A DNA stretch of 45,953 nt from a bacterium (GTDB lineage: Bacteria > Patescibacteriota > Patescibacteriia > SG8-24), in the NCBI GenBank assembly GCA_023246225.1, contig JAHFIV010000004.1, positions 1 to 45,953 of the forward strand. Direction: 5' to 3'. A program made the translations under genes and the position numbers. Of this stretch, positions 1 to 8,677 are shown in pieces. A model generated the notes under the pieces. The model had not been told where the DNA came from, made no database searches, and saw nothing but the letters and a program-made list of their open reading frames with translations. Numbering within the stretch: the first letter of the stretch is position 1; each line of letters opens with the position of its first letter.

Positions 1-2
1 CG

Positions 3-464
3 CAGATTCCGCCGACGCAGACCGGTTACGCCGACTGGGAGAGTGAACAGCGCGCGCAGCTCGAGGCGATCTCTACCGTGTTGCTTGCGCGTGCTGCAGG
101 CTGACCGGCGATCCTTGTCGGTGATTTGAGTACTGGCGACGGCTCGCACGGTCTCACGGGAACGTCACCGTCAGTCTGGGATGACGCGCGTCGCCTCGGT
201 TACCGCGATGCGATGGCGACTGCCGGTGCATCGTTTTGCACCGAATGCGGCGAGAACACGCTCGCGCCGACACCGAACGAGGATGCGACGATCGATCACG
301 TGCTCGTCGCTCCTGATCTCGGATCAGGGCAGGAGAAACTCACACCGACCTGCGCCCAGCGACTGTTCACCGATAAGGTGGTCATTCGTGGATACAACGG
401 CGAACCGGTGAGAACGAACCTCTCCGATCACTACGGCTTCAAGGCGAAATTCAACGTGCGATAA
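3..464 (+). pseudogene. Endonuclease/exonuclease/phosphatase (EEP) family protein, C-terminal part, interrupted by in-frame TGA at 102-104; 5' end outside window
   Basis: Frame 3 reads QIPPTQTGYADWESEQRAQLEAISTVLLARAAG*PAILVGDLSTGDGSHG...LSDHYGFKAKFNVR and is collinear with the downstream paralog (WEDEQRAQVRVATEHLLSRAEGRPVIFMGDMNFG...LSDHYAVRVKFGFQ). Confidence 0.7.
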
Positions 465-466
465 AC

Positions 467-500
467 GAGCCGCCCTCTGAGGCGGCTCTTTTCTTTTTAC
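467..500 (+). terminator. Rho-independent terminator
   Basis: gagccgcc-ctctga-ggcggctc followed by T-rich tail. Confidence 0.8.
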
Positions 501-540
501 CGACGCGCGTTGTACAGTGGTTCCCTAGGAGGAAAAACGA

Positions 541-1799
541 TGCGAAGGTTGATCATGCCTCTCGTTCTCGCGATTACGCTCGCGAGTGTGACGAGCGACA
601 CACCGCTTCCACCCGTACCGCAACCGGAACAACTCCCCGTTGCTTTTATTGGCGCGACTTGTGCCGAAACCAAAGCGCCGCTTTCTGCGATCACTTGGAA
701 TGTTGCGATGGCACCAGGGATGAATCCGATGTACGCCGAGCGGCGCGCACCGATCGCGCGCGTACTGCAGCAGTTGGAGTACGATGTGCTGTGCGTGCAA
801 GAAGCGTGGCTCGACAACGACAAGCGATTACTCACGCTTGCGTCCGGACTTCCACCGGCGAACGTTTTCGTTCATGACACGACAGGTCTTAATGAAGATG
901 AGGAAGATACGTGCAAAAATGTTCCTCTCGATTCGCTCCTTGAGTGCGTGAGTGCGCAGTGCGTGGACGTCGTGAAAGAAGAAACAACGATCTGCGCGAT
1001 AGAGAGATGTCGCGGAGAGTTAAGAAAGGTGTTGGTGCATGATCGGCGTTGTTTGAACTGTCTCGCGTCGCAAGTTGGCGAGGGAGTTGAAACGATTGGG
1101 CACGCATGCGTGCACGGGACTGCATCGCGTATCTACAGCGGACGCAACGGGGTGATGTTGCTCTCTCGGTGGCCACTCACCGATCGCGAAGTCGCATTTC
1201 TTCCGTCATCATATGCGAATCGTCCGGTGCTGCTCGCGCAAGTGCGCGTTCCCGGCATGCGCACCGCTGTTGAAGTCGCGTGTACGCACGTCTCTTCTCC
1301 GCAGCCGATTCCGCCGTTTCATCGGGGATTCGTGACGTGGGAAGACGAGCAGCGTGCGCAAGTGCGCGTTGCTACAGAGCATCTTCTGTCGCGTGCCGAG
1401 GGACGTCCAGTGATTTTCATGGGCGACATGAATTTTGGTGCAGGAAACGGCACGACGGTCGTCGATTATTCGCGCGATGCGTTGGACGATCTGTACGCCG
1501 AAGGATGGAGTGATCCTGCAGCAGGAGCGGTGCCACCGTTTTGCAGCGTGTGTGGCGGGAACACTGTGCGTGGCATCTCTGGCGGTCCGGGGTTTCTCCT
1601 CGATCATATTTTTTACGTTTCTGGATTCCGGCTCGGAGGCCGGAATGACAGAAGAGAGAGTTCGGGAGTGACGCTTCAACCGCTCTGCGTCGATCGCTTG
1701 CTCGATCGCAAGGTCTCCGTGATCGATCACGCTGGACGTGATCGATCAACCAATCTTTCGGATCACTACGCTGTTCGTGTAAAATTCGGCTTTCAATAA
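541..1799 (+). CDS. Secreted EEP-family nuclease/phosphatase
   Basis: ATG after ctaggagg; signal-peptide-like MRRLIMPLVLAITLASV; ITWNVAMAPG, QEAW, MGDMNFG, DHI and SDHY motifs. Confidence 0.8.
1610..1650 (+). repeat. Dispersed palindromic repeat arm located inside the EEP coding sequence
   Basis: tttttacgtttctggattccggctcggaggccggaatgaca is the exact reverse complement of 21668-21708. Confidence 0.9.
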
Positions 1800-1800
1800 A

Positions 1801-1828
1801 AAGCCCTCCGATGATCATCGGAGGGCTT
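1801..1828. terminator. Bidirectional terminator between convergent genes
   Basis: aaagccctccgatgatcatcggagggcttt palindrome. Confidence 0.75.
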
Positions 1829-1833
1829 TCGTG

Positions 1834-2958
1834 TTATTTTTTCGCAGCGCGCTCGATGCACTTCAGCAGCGCGGCGCGCGCGGCGGACACCTTCTCCTCG
1901 ATGGAGCCGGCGCGAATGTAGTGGAAGTTCGGATGTTCATGCCAGACGTCGAGAATACGCGCGCCGAGCTTCTTCGCTTTTTCGTGGGTTTCTGATCGCG
2001 CTGGATGCTTTGCGGTGTCGGTGTCGTAGACATCCAGCGACGGCACGACCTCGAGACAGATCACTCCGTCGTATCGCGCGAACTCCTCAGAAACCGTCGT
2101 TTCGCAGATACGTTCGAGGTCGTGGAGACCTCTCGGCATGTAGGCAGCACCATCGACCGTGCCACGATCGAGTAGGAGCGCTGCTTTCTTGTCGCGATCA
2201 GCTTGGCGATGCGACGCTTTTTCGAAGCTGTGCTGCACACGGTAGATCGTGCGCTGGAAATCACGCATGGCGATCGGATCGTCGATCGGCGGTTTGGCAC
2301 CGACGCTGTCGATGATGATCGTTGCGGTTTCGGGAACGCAGTGTAGCAAGTTGCCGAACTCTGCGCGGAGGAGCGCCATGATCGTGGTTTTTCCGGAACA
2401 CGGTCCGCCGGTGAGCACGATGCTCGGCACCTTCTTCGGAAGGTAGTCCTTGATCGGACGACGCTCGCCGTCAGCTTCGCAGCTGAGGTCGTAGGCGATG
2501 TGCGCAAGCAGGCGATTCGAGAGCGTGTCGGTCACTTCGACCGAATCTTTCATCCACTTGGGGATGATGATGATCTGCTGCTCGCTTTTCATCTCGAACT
2601 CCGCGAGCACGAGGCCGGAGAGCGGTCCTTCGAAGAAGTCCACCTCCCAACCGTCGATCAGATGTCGTCGCTTGCGGATGACGTACGGTGTTGAGTCGTG
2701 GAGAAACCGTCCGGTTGAGAGCGGTGTGGGGTGCGGCTTTTCTTTGCGCGCGACGCCGCGACCGATCTTGTTTGCGAGGATCGCCTTTTTTCCATCGATG
2801 ATGCGTACGCGCAGATCGCGCGTTTTGTCGAAGTAGGCTTGCTCGAACAGCTGTGAAGGACGCTTGCGCACTTTCGGATCGATCGTGCGGACGAGCCATC
2901 TTCGTTCGAACTCGTTCTCGTAACCGTCGTCGTCTTTTTCTGGTTTTGATTTCGCCAT
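1834..2958 (-). CDS. CYTH-like domain fused to AAA_28-type P-loop ATPase
   Basis: N-term NEFERRWLVRTID...RVRIIDGKKAILANK...VDFFEGPLSGLVLAEFE (CYTH-like); C-term IVLTGGPCSGKTTIMALL P-loop; ATG at 2958 with upstream GGAG. Confidence 0.7.
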   Translation of the reverse strand: MAKSKPEKDDDGYENEFERRWLVRTIDPKVRKRPSQLFEQAYFDKTRDLRVRIIDGKKAILANKIGRGVARKEKPHPTPLSTGRFLHDSTPYVIRKRRHLIDGWEVDFFEGPLSGLVLAEFEMKSEQQIIIIPKWMKDSVEVTDTLSNRLLAHIAYDLSCEADGERRPIKDYLPKKVPSIVLTGGPCSGKTTIMALLRAEFGNLLHCVPETATIIIDSVGAKPPIDDPIAMRDFQRTIYRVQHSFEKASHRQADRDKKAALLLDRGTVDGAAYMPRGLHDLERICETTVSEEFARYDGVICLEVVPSLDVYDTDTAKHPARSETHEKAKKLGARILDVWHEHPNFHYIRAGSIEEKVSAARAALLKCIERAAKK

Positions 2959-3038
2959 CGCGCTATCTCCGGTGAGATGGTGGAAAGAACGTATGAGAAT
3001 AGAAACAGAAAAATCGTGATTTGTCAATGCTTGAATGT

Positions 3039-3596
3039 TTACGAACGCTGCACGTAAGCCGCAAGTTCATCCCAAGAAGAAACACGTTCAGCGATACCAG
3101 ACGCATCGATGTGTGCGTTGTACCCCCACGAAAAAAGTAAGCGATGTGGTACAACATCGATGAGTTGTGCCAGTTTATCAAGATCATCATCAACAAACAG
3201 ATCAAACCCTGCGGCTGCGCCCGCTTTACTCAACCCAAAACCGACACCGATGAAATCGAGCGCGAGACCTTGCGTGGCGCTCCACTCTTTTGCAACATCG
3301 AGCTGCACACCGTCGCGCGAGGTGATAATTTTTATATAATGGCCATCGGCGATCAGACGAGGCAGTATGTGCAACATTCCCGCAACAGGCTCCATCAACA
3401 TACCTAACTCGCGCGTGGCGTAAATTTGGTACTGTAGGTCGCGGTATTGTTCGAGAGTGAGCAGTCCGCCATCAACGACTAATTCTTTTTTGAATCGTTC
3501 TGCTGGAATATCTACACCAAAAAGTTTGCGAGCAGCGTCGCATTTTAATTTTCCGCAATTGGAGATCACTCCATCGAAATCAAGTCCGATTTTCAT
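3039..3596 (-). CDS. HAD-like hydrolase / 5'-nucleotidase-like
   Basis: MKIGLDFDGVIS motif I, IITSRDG motif II, DLFVDDDLDKL motif. Confidence 0.7.
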   Translation of the reverse strand: MKIGLDFDGVISNCGKLKCDAARKLFGVDIPAERFKKELVVDGGLLTLEQYRDLQYQIYATRELGMLMEPVAGMLHILPRLIADGHYIKIITSRDGVQLDVAKEWSATQGLALDFIGVGFGLSKAGAAAGFDLFVDDDLDKLAQLIDVVPHRLLFSWGYNAHIDASGIAERVSSWDELAAYVQRS

Positions 3597-3682
3597 ATGA
3601 AAAGAAAAATATTTCTGCGCTCACCATAACTTTTTTATTCTATTCGTGCAATCAAAAATCCCGCATCTCGGTGCGGGATCGA

Positions 3683-4384
3683 CTATGACTTACGTTCACG
3701 CAGCGCTTTGCGACGCTCTGCGAGCAACTTTTTCGGAACGAACGTGCCGAGAACGAAATCCGCGAGAGGAATCGTGACGTTGAAGTTCCACCGACCCATG
3801 AATGTGGGATCGTGATGGCGTGCGTGATGCTCTGCGAGTCGATCCACGAACGGCAGACGATGAATCGGATGGTTCTTTGGAAGATGATACGAGAGATGCG
3901 TCATCTCATACATGATCACGTACAGCGCCATCGTCATGAGTGCGATCCATCCGACGTTTGCGCCGAAGATCAGTCCGAGTACGAGCGCGACCGGCGAGGC
4001 GGAGAGCACGATGCCGAGTACGCCAGAGGCGGGGATCAGCACGAATCGCAGTTCGCGGCGATCGCGAATCGCCATATCACCCCAGCGGTAGATGCGGTGA
4101 TGGAGCGGCGTGTGTTTCTCGTAGAGGTCGCGAAGAAAACGGCGCGGGTGATGGAGGATGTTTTTGTGCGCCCACCATTCGAAGAAGTTGGCGAATACGA
4201 ACGCGATCGGCGCCACGAGGAACTCGTACCAGTGCACGTGGTGCATCATGATGAGCGCGATCGTGACCGCGAGTACGCCGACACTCAGCGTGCCGGTGAG
4301 ATGCGCGAACGGCGAGTACCAGCGCGGCATCGTAGCGATCTGCGCTGCGCGAAAATCTTCCGCGGAGGTGCGCGGTTTGTTCAT
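3683..4384 (-). CDS. Sterol desaturase/fatty acid hydroxylase-like membrane protein
   Basis: His clusters HKNILHH, HTPLHHR, HLSYHLPKNH, HHARHHD; several TM segments. Confidence 0.65.
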   Translation of the reverse strand: MNKPRTSAEDFRAAQIATMPRWYSPFAHLTGTLSVGVLAVTIALIMMHHVHWYEFLVAPIAFVFANFFEWWAHKNILHHPRRFLRDLYEKHTPLHHRIYRWGDMAIRDRRELRFVLIPASGVLGIVLSASPVALVLGLIFGANVGWIALMTMALYVIMYEMTHLSYHLPKNHPIHRLPFVDRLAEHHARHHDPTFMGRWNFNVTIPLADFVLGTFVPKKLLAERRKALRERKS

Positions 4385-4489
4385 GACGTTTACTCCTTGG
4401 AAGGAACGGTCTTCTTTGAGCCTAGGGTGGATGGGGCCGAACGTCAACTGGCGGGAAAAAGTACCAGGTACTTTTTCGCATGGGCGGGG

Positions 4490-4602
4490 ACCCAGAATGA
4501 TTAAAAAAAGACCAAACGTGATTACGTTTGGCTTTACGATTCTGGATTTCGCCCCGGATCAGGTCCGGGGTCGGAATGACAGAAGAAGGGGGGCGAAATG
4601 AC
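4490..4602. repeat. Composite palindromic repeat copy C1
   Basis: agaccaaacgtgattacgtttggct core followed by tctggatttcgccccggatcaggtccggggtcggaatgacag. Confidence 0.7.
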
Positions 4603-4637
4603 AATAAAAAAGAGACCTCGATCACCGAGGTCGCTAT

Positions 4638-4970
4638 TCACACAAGATCGATCCGAAACTCCTTCCCGTAATCCTTGAACCCAAGGGCGACGTACAGCGC
4701 ATGCACCCTCGGACGCTCGGCGCGGCTGGTTGCGACCAGTTTGTAGCATCCGCGCGCGCGAGCCTCCTTGATCACCGCTTCGACGAGCGCTCGGCCGATG
4801 CCGCTCCCGCGCAGCGTCTCATCGACGAACACGTCTTCCATGAATCCGAACGGCTCCTCATGGAGATCGTTGTTCAAGATGTAGAGGTATGCGCGGCCGA
4901 CCTCCACACCTTTCACGCGTCGAATGAATTTCACTCCGCTCGCAGAGACGTATATTTTTTCGAATCGCAT
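4638..4970 (-). CDS. GNAT family N-acetyltransferase
   Basis: FVDETLRGSGIGRALVEAVIKEARARGCYKLVATS...ALYVALGFKDYGKEFRI; AGGAG before ATG 4970. Confidence 0.85.
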   Translation of the reverse strand: MRFEKIYVSASGVKFIRRVKGVEVGRAYLYILNNDLHEEPFGFMEDVFVDETLRGSGIGRALVEAVIKEARARGCYKLVATSRAERPRVHALYVALGFKDYGKEFRIDLV

Positions 4971-5071
4971 CGCCACTCCTTTCGAACCCATAGTAGAAGA
5001 ACGTCGATTATCTGGCAAACCGATTCGAAGAATAGAAAAACCGGTCCGACGTTACATCGGACCGGCGCGTG

Positions 5072-5995
5072 TCACTCCTGCTCGTTCGTGGGCAGGGTGA
5101 GCTGAGGACCGAAGTCCTTGTAGATGATGGAGTGGTGCGACTGTACACGCCGCAAGATGCGCGCGATCGCGGCGGCGTCCTGGCCGTTGCTCGTCATCTC
5201 GGCGCTGGCGGTGGTTTCGGCGCGGTACCAGGGGTACTTACCGTCAGCGACGCCTTGGTTGAACTTCTGGAACTTGCTCACTGGAATCGATACAACATTC
5301 TCGGAACCGCGGTTGCTGATGCGGCCGACGAGGATCGAAGTGATGCCGCTCTGGCTCGTGCTCACGATCGCGGAGCCCGACGAACCGGGACCGGAGTTGA
5401 TCTGCAGGAGCGTCGTGTCTCTCCAGTTGAGACCAGCGTCGATGATCGGTCTGTCGAGTCGCTCCATGGTCACGTGACCGCGGAACAGCTGCTTGCCGAG
5501 GCCGAGTGGTGACGCCACATTGGACACCGACTCCCCGAGCGACGGATCCTTGCTTGCGAGCGGGATCACGGGAACGGGCTTGTCGAGCGTCACCTCGAGC
5601 ACCGCGAAGTCGTCGCCGCGGCTCTGATAGCCGGCACGGAGGATCTTCGCGTGGATGAAGTTCTTCGTTCCTCGCTGGTCGAACGAGATGAACCAGTCGA
5701 CCGGCGCGAGCTCCACTCGCCTGTGGTCGTGGTTGTCCTCGGCGACGCAGTGCGCGGCGGTGACGAAGTGGTACACCATCTCCTTTTGCTCGAACGCGGT
5801 CGTGGTGCACACCATGATGTAGGTGCCGCCGCCGATGCGCGCGTAGAGAAGCGCAGTCGCCTGGCTGAACTTGTTCTCCAGGTCAGACGTGAACGGCGAC
5901 TGAGTGGGTCCTGCGGCGGGGCGCGGTGCACCGCAGCCGAACATCGTGATTATGAGCAGCCCGATGAGCGCGAGAGAGAAAGAACGGATACGCAT
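5072..5995 (-). CDS. Trypsin-like serine protease, putative lipoprotein
   Basis: Lipobox-like LLIITMFGC; TAAHC, DDFAVLEV and GPGSSGSAI catalytic-triad motifs. Confidence 0.8.
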   Translation of the reverse strand: MRIRSFSLALIGLLIITMFGCGAPRPAAGPTQSPFTSDLENKFSQATALLYARIGGGTYIMVCTTTAFEQKEMVYHFVTAAHCVAEDNHDHRRVELAPVDWFISFDQRGTKNFIHAKILRAGYQSRGDDFAVLEVTLDKPVPVIPLASKDPSLGESVSNVASPLGLGKQLFRGHVTMERLDRPIIDAGLNWRDTTLLQINSGPGSSGSAIVSTSQSGITSILVGRISNRGSENVVSIPVSKFQKFNQGVADGKYPWYRAETTASAEMTSNGQDAAAIARILRRVQSHHSIIYKDFGPQLTLPTNEQE

Positions 5996-6140
5996 GACAT
6001 GCTCCTTTGTGGATCTAGGAAATCGCCCTAACACAAGAACGATTCGTAGAGGTCTTTTTACCTAGGAGAACTATAGCGACTAAGTCGAAAAGGTCAAGTT
6101 CGTGGGTGTGCTATGCTAAATACGGACATTTGGAAGGTCC

Positions 6141-6719
6141 GTGAGTATGCTGCAGATTCTTCAAGTATTCCTCGCAATTTTTGGCGTGATGGATCCGGTC
6201 GGCAACGTGCCGGTGTTTATCACGCTCACCGGAAAAATGGAACGCGCAGAGCGTGAACGACTCGCAACGTCAGCGGTGCTGCGTGCGGGAGTGATTCTCG
6301 TGATTTTTGTGTTTCTCGGTTCAGCGATTTTGAGTGCATTTCAAATTTCGATCGAAAGTTTTCGCATCGCCGGCGGATTGATTCTCGTCTTGCTTGGACT
6401 TCAGATTCTTTTCGGAAAAGAACACGTGGTGGAGGGGGAGCAAGTTGACATCAGCGTGGTACCACTCGCAACGCCGCTGATCGCCGGACCAGGGATGATC
6501 ACGTCCGCGGTAATTCTTGCGAAGGAGTACGGCTACCTCGTCACACTTATAGGAATTATTGCGAATCTTCTTTTGACGCGCCTTGTCTTCCGGTACTCCT
6601 ACCTCGTCGTGCGATTGCTCGGTAAAAAAGGCGCGCTCGCCTGCGCAAAAGTGATGGGACTGATCATCACCGCGATCGGCGTGGAATTTATTCGGAATGC
6701 ACTGGGGGTTGGGACTTGA
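6141..6719 (+). CDS. MarC family integral membrane protein
   Basis: FGVMDPVGNVPVFITLT, FGKE and PLIAGPGMIT motifs. Confidence 0.85.
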   Translation: MSMLQILQVFLAIFGVMDPVGNVPVFITLTGKMERAERERLATSAVLRAGVILVIFVFLGSAILSAFQISIESFRIAGGLILVLLGLQILFGKEHVVEGEQVDISVVPLATPLIAGPGMITSAVILAKEYGYLVTLIGIIANLLLTRLVFRYSYLVVRLLGKKGALACAKVMGLIITAIGVEFIRNALGVGT

Positions 6720-6784
6720 CTTTTTCTGCTTTTTTTGCCAACGTATCGCCATACGGTTTTCCCGTATCCGCAAAGGAGTCTTAC

Positions 6785-7336
6785 GTGACAACAACAAAAG
6801 TTTCGAAATCGAATCGGCATAACGCGCTACTGTTCGCGCTCACGGTTCTCTGGCCGGTCTTCGCGTGTGGGTTCTTGTTGTTCCTGTACTCTTCGAAAGA
6901 AGCGGGGCTGGGGACATCTCAGCTTCTGATCAGTGGGATCGGCTCTCTCGCGTTGTTCAGCAATCTCTACGGGACGACAGATCCCCTCGACGAAGAGGTG
7001 GCCGCTTCCCGCGTCTTCATCGCAGGGCACGTGGTCGCAAGTACGGCGCTGATCGCAGTGTTCGTTCCATTTCTGTTGAATGCTCTCTCCTCGACGTGGT
7101 GGCAGATCGCATCGAGTGCGGGGTTCATCATCTGTACAGCGTTCGGCGCGTGTATCGCCGCGAGACATGGAGCACGCAAGCTGTCGATCGCCACACTAGT
7201 GGTCGTGCTCGGCGCAGTGTTCCAGTTCATGGCGTTTCAGCTGCTCGCGTGGGGCCTGCCGATCGTCGCTGGCATCACCTTGGGCGTATGCGTCGTCGCT
7301 TTCTTCGTGCTGATGATCTTGCTCATGTGGTCGTAA
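6785..7336 (+). CDS. Hypothetical multi-pass membrane protein
   Basis: GTG after aaaggag; about five hydrophobic segments. Confidence 0.6.
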   Translation: MTTTKVSKSNRHNALLFALTVLWPVFACGFLLFLYSSKEAGLGTSQLLISGIGSLALFSNLYGTTDPLDEEVAASRVFIAGHVVASTALIAVFVPFLLNALSSTWWQIASSAGFIICTAFGACIAARHGARKLSIATLVVVLGAVFQFMAFQLLAWGLPIVAGITLGVCVVAFFVLMILLMWS

Positions 7337-7390
7337 CGACATCACATGAACACAAAACGGGCAGCCTTCTGGGCCGCCCGTTTTTTCTTT

Positions 7391-7723
7391 TTACTTTTTG
7401 CTTGTCTTCTTTTTTGTCATCATCTTTTGCACTTCTTCCCAGCCCGCTTTCAATTCATCTTTGAGATCATCGAGCTCGGCAGCAGAAAGTGCTTTCACTC
7501 CGCGAAATTCTCCCACTGTGGTGTCAACGATTTTTCCATACGCACCTTTGGAAAGTTTTCCGAGCGTCTTCGCATGTTTCGCAACTTTAGTTTTGATGCG
7601 CTGCGCTGCCTTTTGCACTTCTTTGGTGTTTAGATCGCGACCTTTCATCTCATGAATGAGTGCGGCGACACCAGCGAGCACTGCACCGAGTGCGAGACCT
7701 TTCACAAATATTTTCTTTCCCAT
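7391..7723 (-). CDS. Hypothetical protein with N-terminal hydrophobic segment and Lys-rich C-terminus
   Basis: MGKKIFVKGLALGAVLAGVAALIHE...MMTKKKTSKK. Confidence 0.55.
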   Translation of the reverse strand: MGKKIFVKGLALGAVLAGVAALIHEMKGRDLNTKEVQKAAQRIKTKVAKHAKTLGKLSKGAYGKIVDTTVGEFRGVKALSAAELDDLKDELKAGWEEVQKMMTKKKTSKK

Positions 7724-7809
7724 AATACAGAGTATAGATGAATATTTTCTATTATAGCATATTGACATGCGGCTAGACTAAAGCTAGGTTCCTATCAAGG
7801 AGGTGAGGT

Positions 7810-8454
7810 ATGCGTTCTTTTCTCGTTTGTTCTTTTTTGCTCGCGACATTTTTAGTGACCGTGAAGTCTGACGCTGTCGACCGGTCGCTCTCTGATGAAG
7901 AAGTTCTCGCCGGTTCGCCCGCCGCACTCGCGACAGAAAATCGTGTCGCTGATCAGCGCGATCTCACGCGACTGAGTGATGCCTCACAGCTGCGTCGATT
8001 CATCGCTGCAGGACTGCTCGTAAAGATTACGAGCGCGACGGGGTACTTCATCGACGAAACGCTCGGTGAAGCGGACACTACGAACATCGCGCTCTATTCG
8101 TACGCGCGACCGTGGGTGAAAACGTTTCTCGACGATCTCGCTGCGGATCCTTTGCGACCAGCAGGGTTGAAGCTGAAGGTCACTTCACTCGTTCGCACCG
8201 TTGCGTATCAAGAGCAATTGCGAAAGAAATATCCTGCAGCGACAAGCGCAACCGAACCGGGAAGGCGATCATCGCATCTCACCGGTTCGACCGTCGACAT
8301 CTCAACGAAAGAGATGTCCGAAGAGGGTAAGGCGTGGCTTCGCAAAAAACTTGCGGCGCTCGAGCGGCGTGATCTGATGCAGGCAACCGAAGAGAAATCG
8401 ACCAGTCTGTGTTTCCATGTGATGGTTTTTCCGGAGTATCCTATAAAACGGTGA
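7810..8454 (+). CDS. Secreted M15-like peptidase / DUF5715-like protein
   Basis: Signal-peptide-like N-term; SLVRTVAYQEQLRK...SSHLTGSTVDIS. Confidence 0.55.
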   Translation: MRSFLVCSFLLATFLVTVKSDAVDRSLSDEEVLAGSPAALATENRVADQRDLTRLSDASQLRRFIAAGLLVKITSATGYFIDETLGEADTTNIALYSYARPWVKTFLDDLAADPLRPAGLKLKVTSLVRTVAYQEQLRKKYPAATSATEPGRRSSHLTGSTVDISTKEMSEEGKAWLRKKLAALERRDLMQATEEKSTSLCFHVMVFPEYPIKR

Positions 8455-8487
8455 TCTTGGCCCGGGTGCATCCGGGCTTTTTTAAAC

Positions 8488-8496
8488 TGTGGATAA
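8488..8496 (-). promoter_or_regulatory. Perfect DnaA box (TTATCCACA)
   Basis: tgtggataa on + strand. Confidence 0.55.
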
Positions 8497-8505
8497 GTAA
8501 GACAT

Positions 8506-8533
8506 TTGACGCTCGATGGTACGCTGTCATACT
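8506..8533 (+). promoter_or_regulatory. Putative sigma70-type promoter of the threonine operon
   Basis: TTGACG - 16 nt - CATACT; predicted start just upstream of the leader ATG at 8543. Confidence 0.45.
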
Positions 8534-8542
8534 TCTTTCTAT

Positions 8543-8602
8543 ATGCAGCGCTCTCGCAGCACTTCGACGACCTCCACCACGACGACTTGTTCGGCGGGGT
8601 AG
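8543..8602 (+). CDS. Threonine-rich attenuation leader peptide MQRSRSTSTTSTTTTCSAG
   Basis: Manual translation; 7 Thr in 19 aa, resembling ThrL composition; followed by terminator 38 nt downstream of stop and then lysC. Confidence 0.85.
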   Translation: MQRSRSTSTTSTTTTCSAG

Positions 8603-8639
8603 TCTCTGCTTGCGAAGGTAACTGCAAGAGAAAGATGAA

Positions 8640-8664
8640 CCCGCCCACAAAGGCGGGAGTTTTT
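8640..8664 (+). terminator. Attenuator terminator upstream of lysC
   Basis: cccgcc-cacaaa-ggcggg-agttttt; 5' arm is also complementary to ggcggg at 8593-8598. Confidence 0.85.
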
Positions 8665-8677
8665 ATACTCACGAGAT

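Noticed and set aside
102-104. TGA recoding (Gly as in Gracilibacteria/Absconditabacteria, or selenocysteine)
   Set aside because: TGA is a normal terminator for many genes here (e.g. lysC 10064-10066, hom 11155-11157, murF 41325-41327), and the aligned residue is Arg; a point mutation or sequencing error is simpler.
497-835. Long antisense and alternate-frame ORFs in the track (e.g. 497-835 -, 1209-1730 -, 3812-4504 +, 13686-14462 -, 14843-15490 -, 39086-39715 -)
   Set aside because: They overlap strongly recognisable genes on the other strand, lack family motifs, and fit shadow ORFs expected at this GC content.
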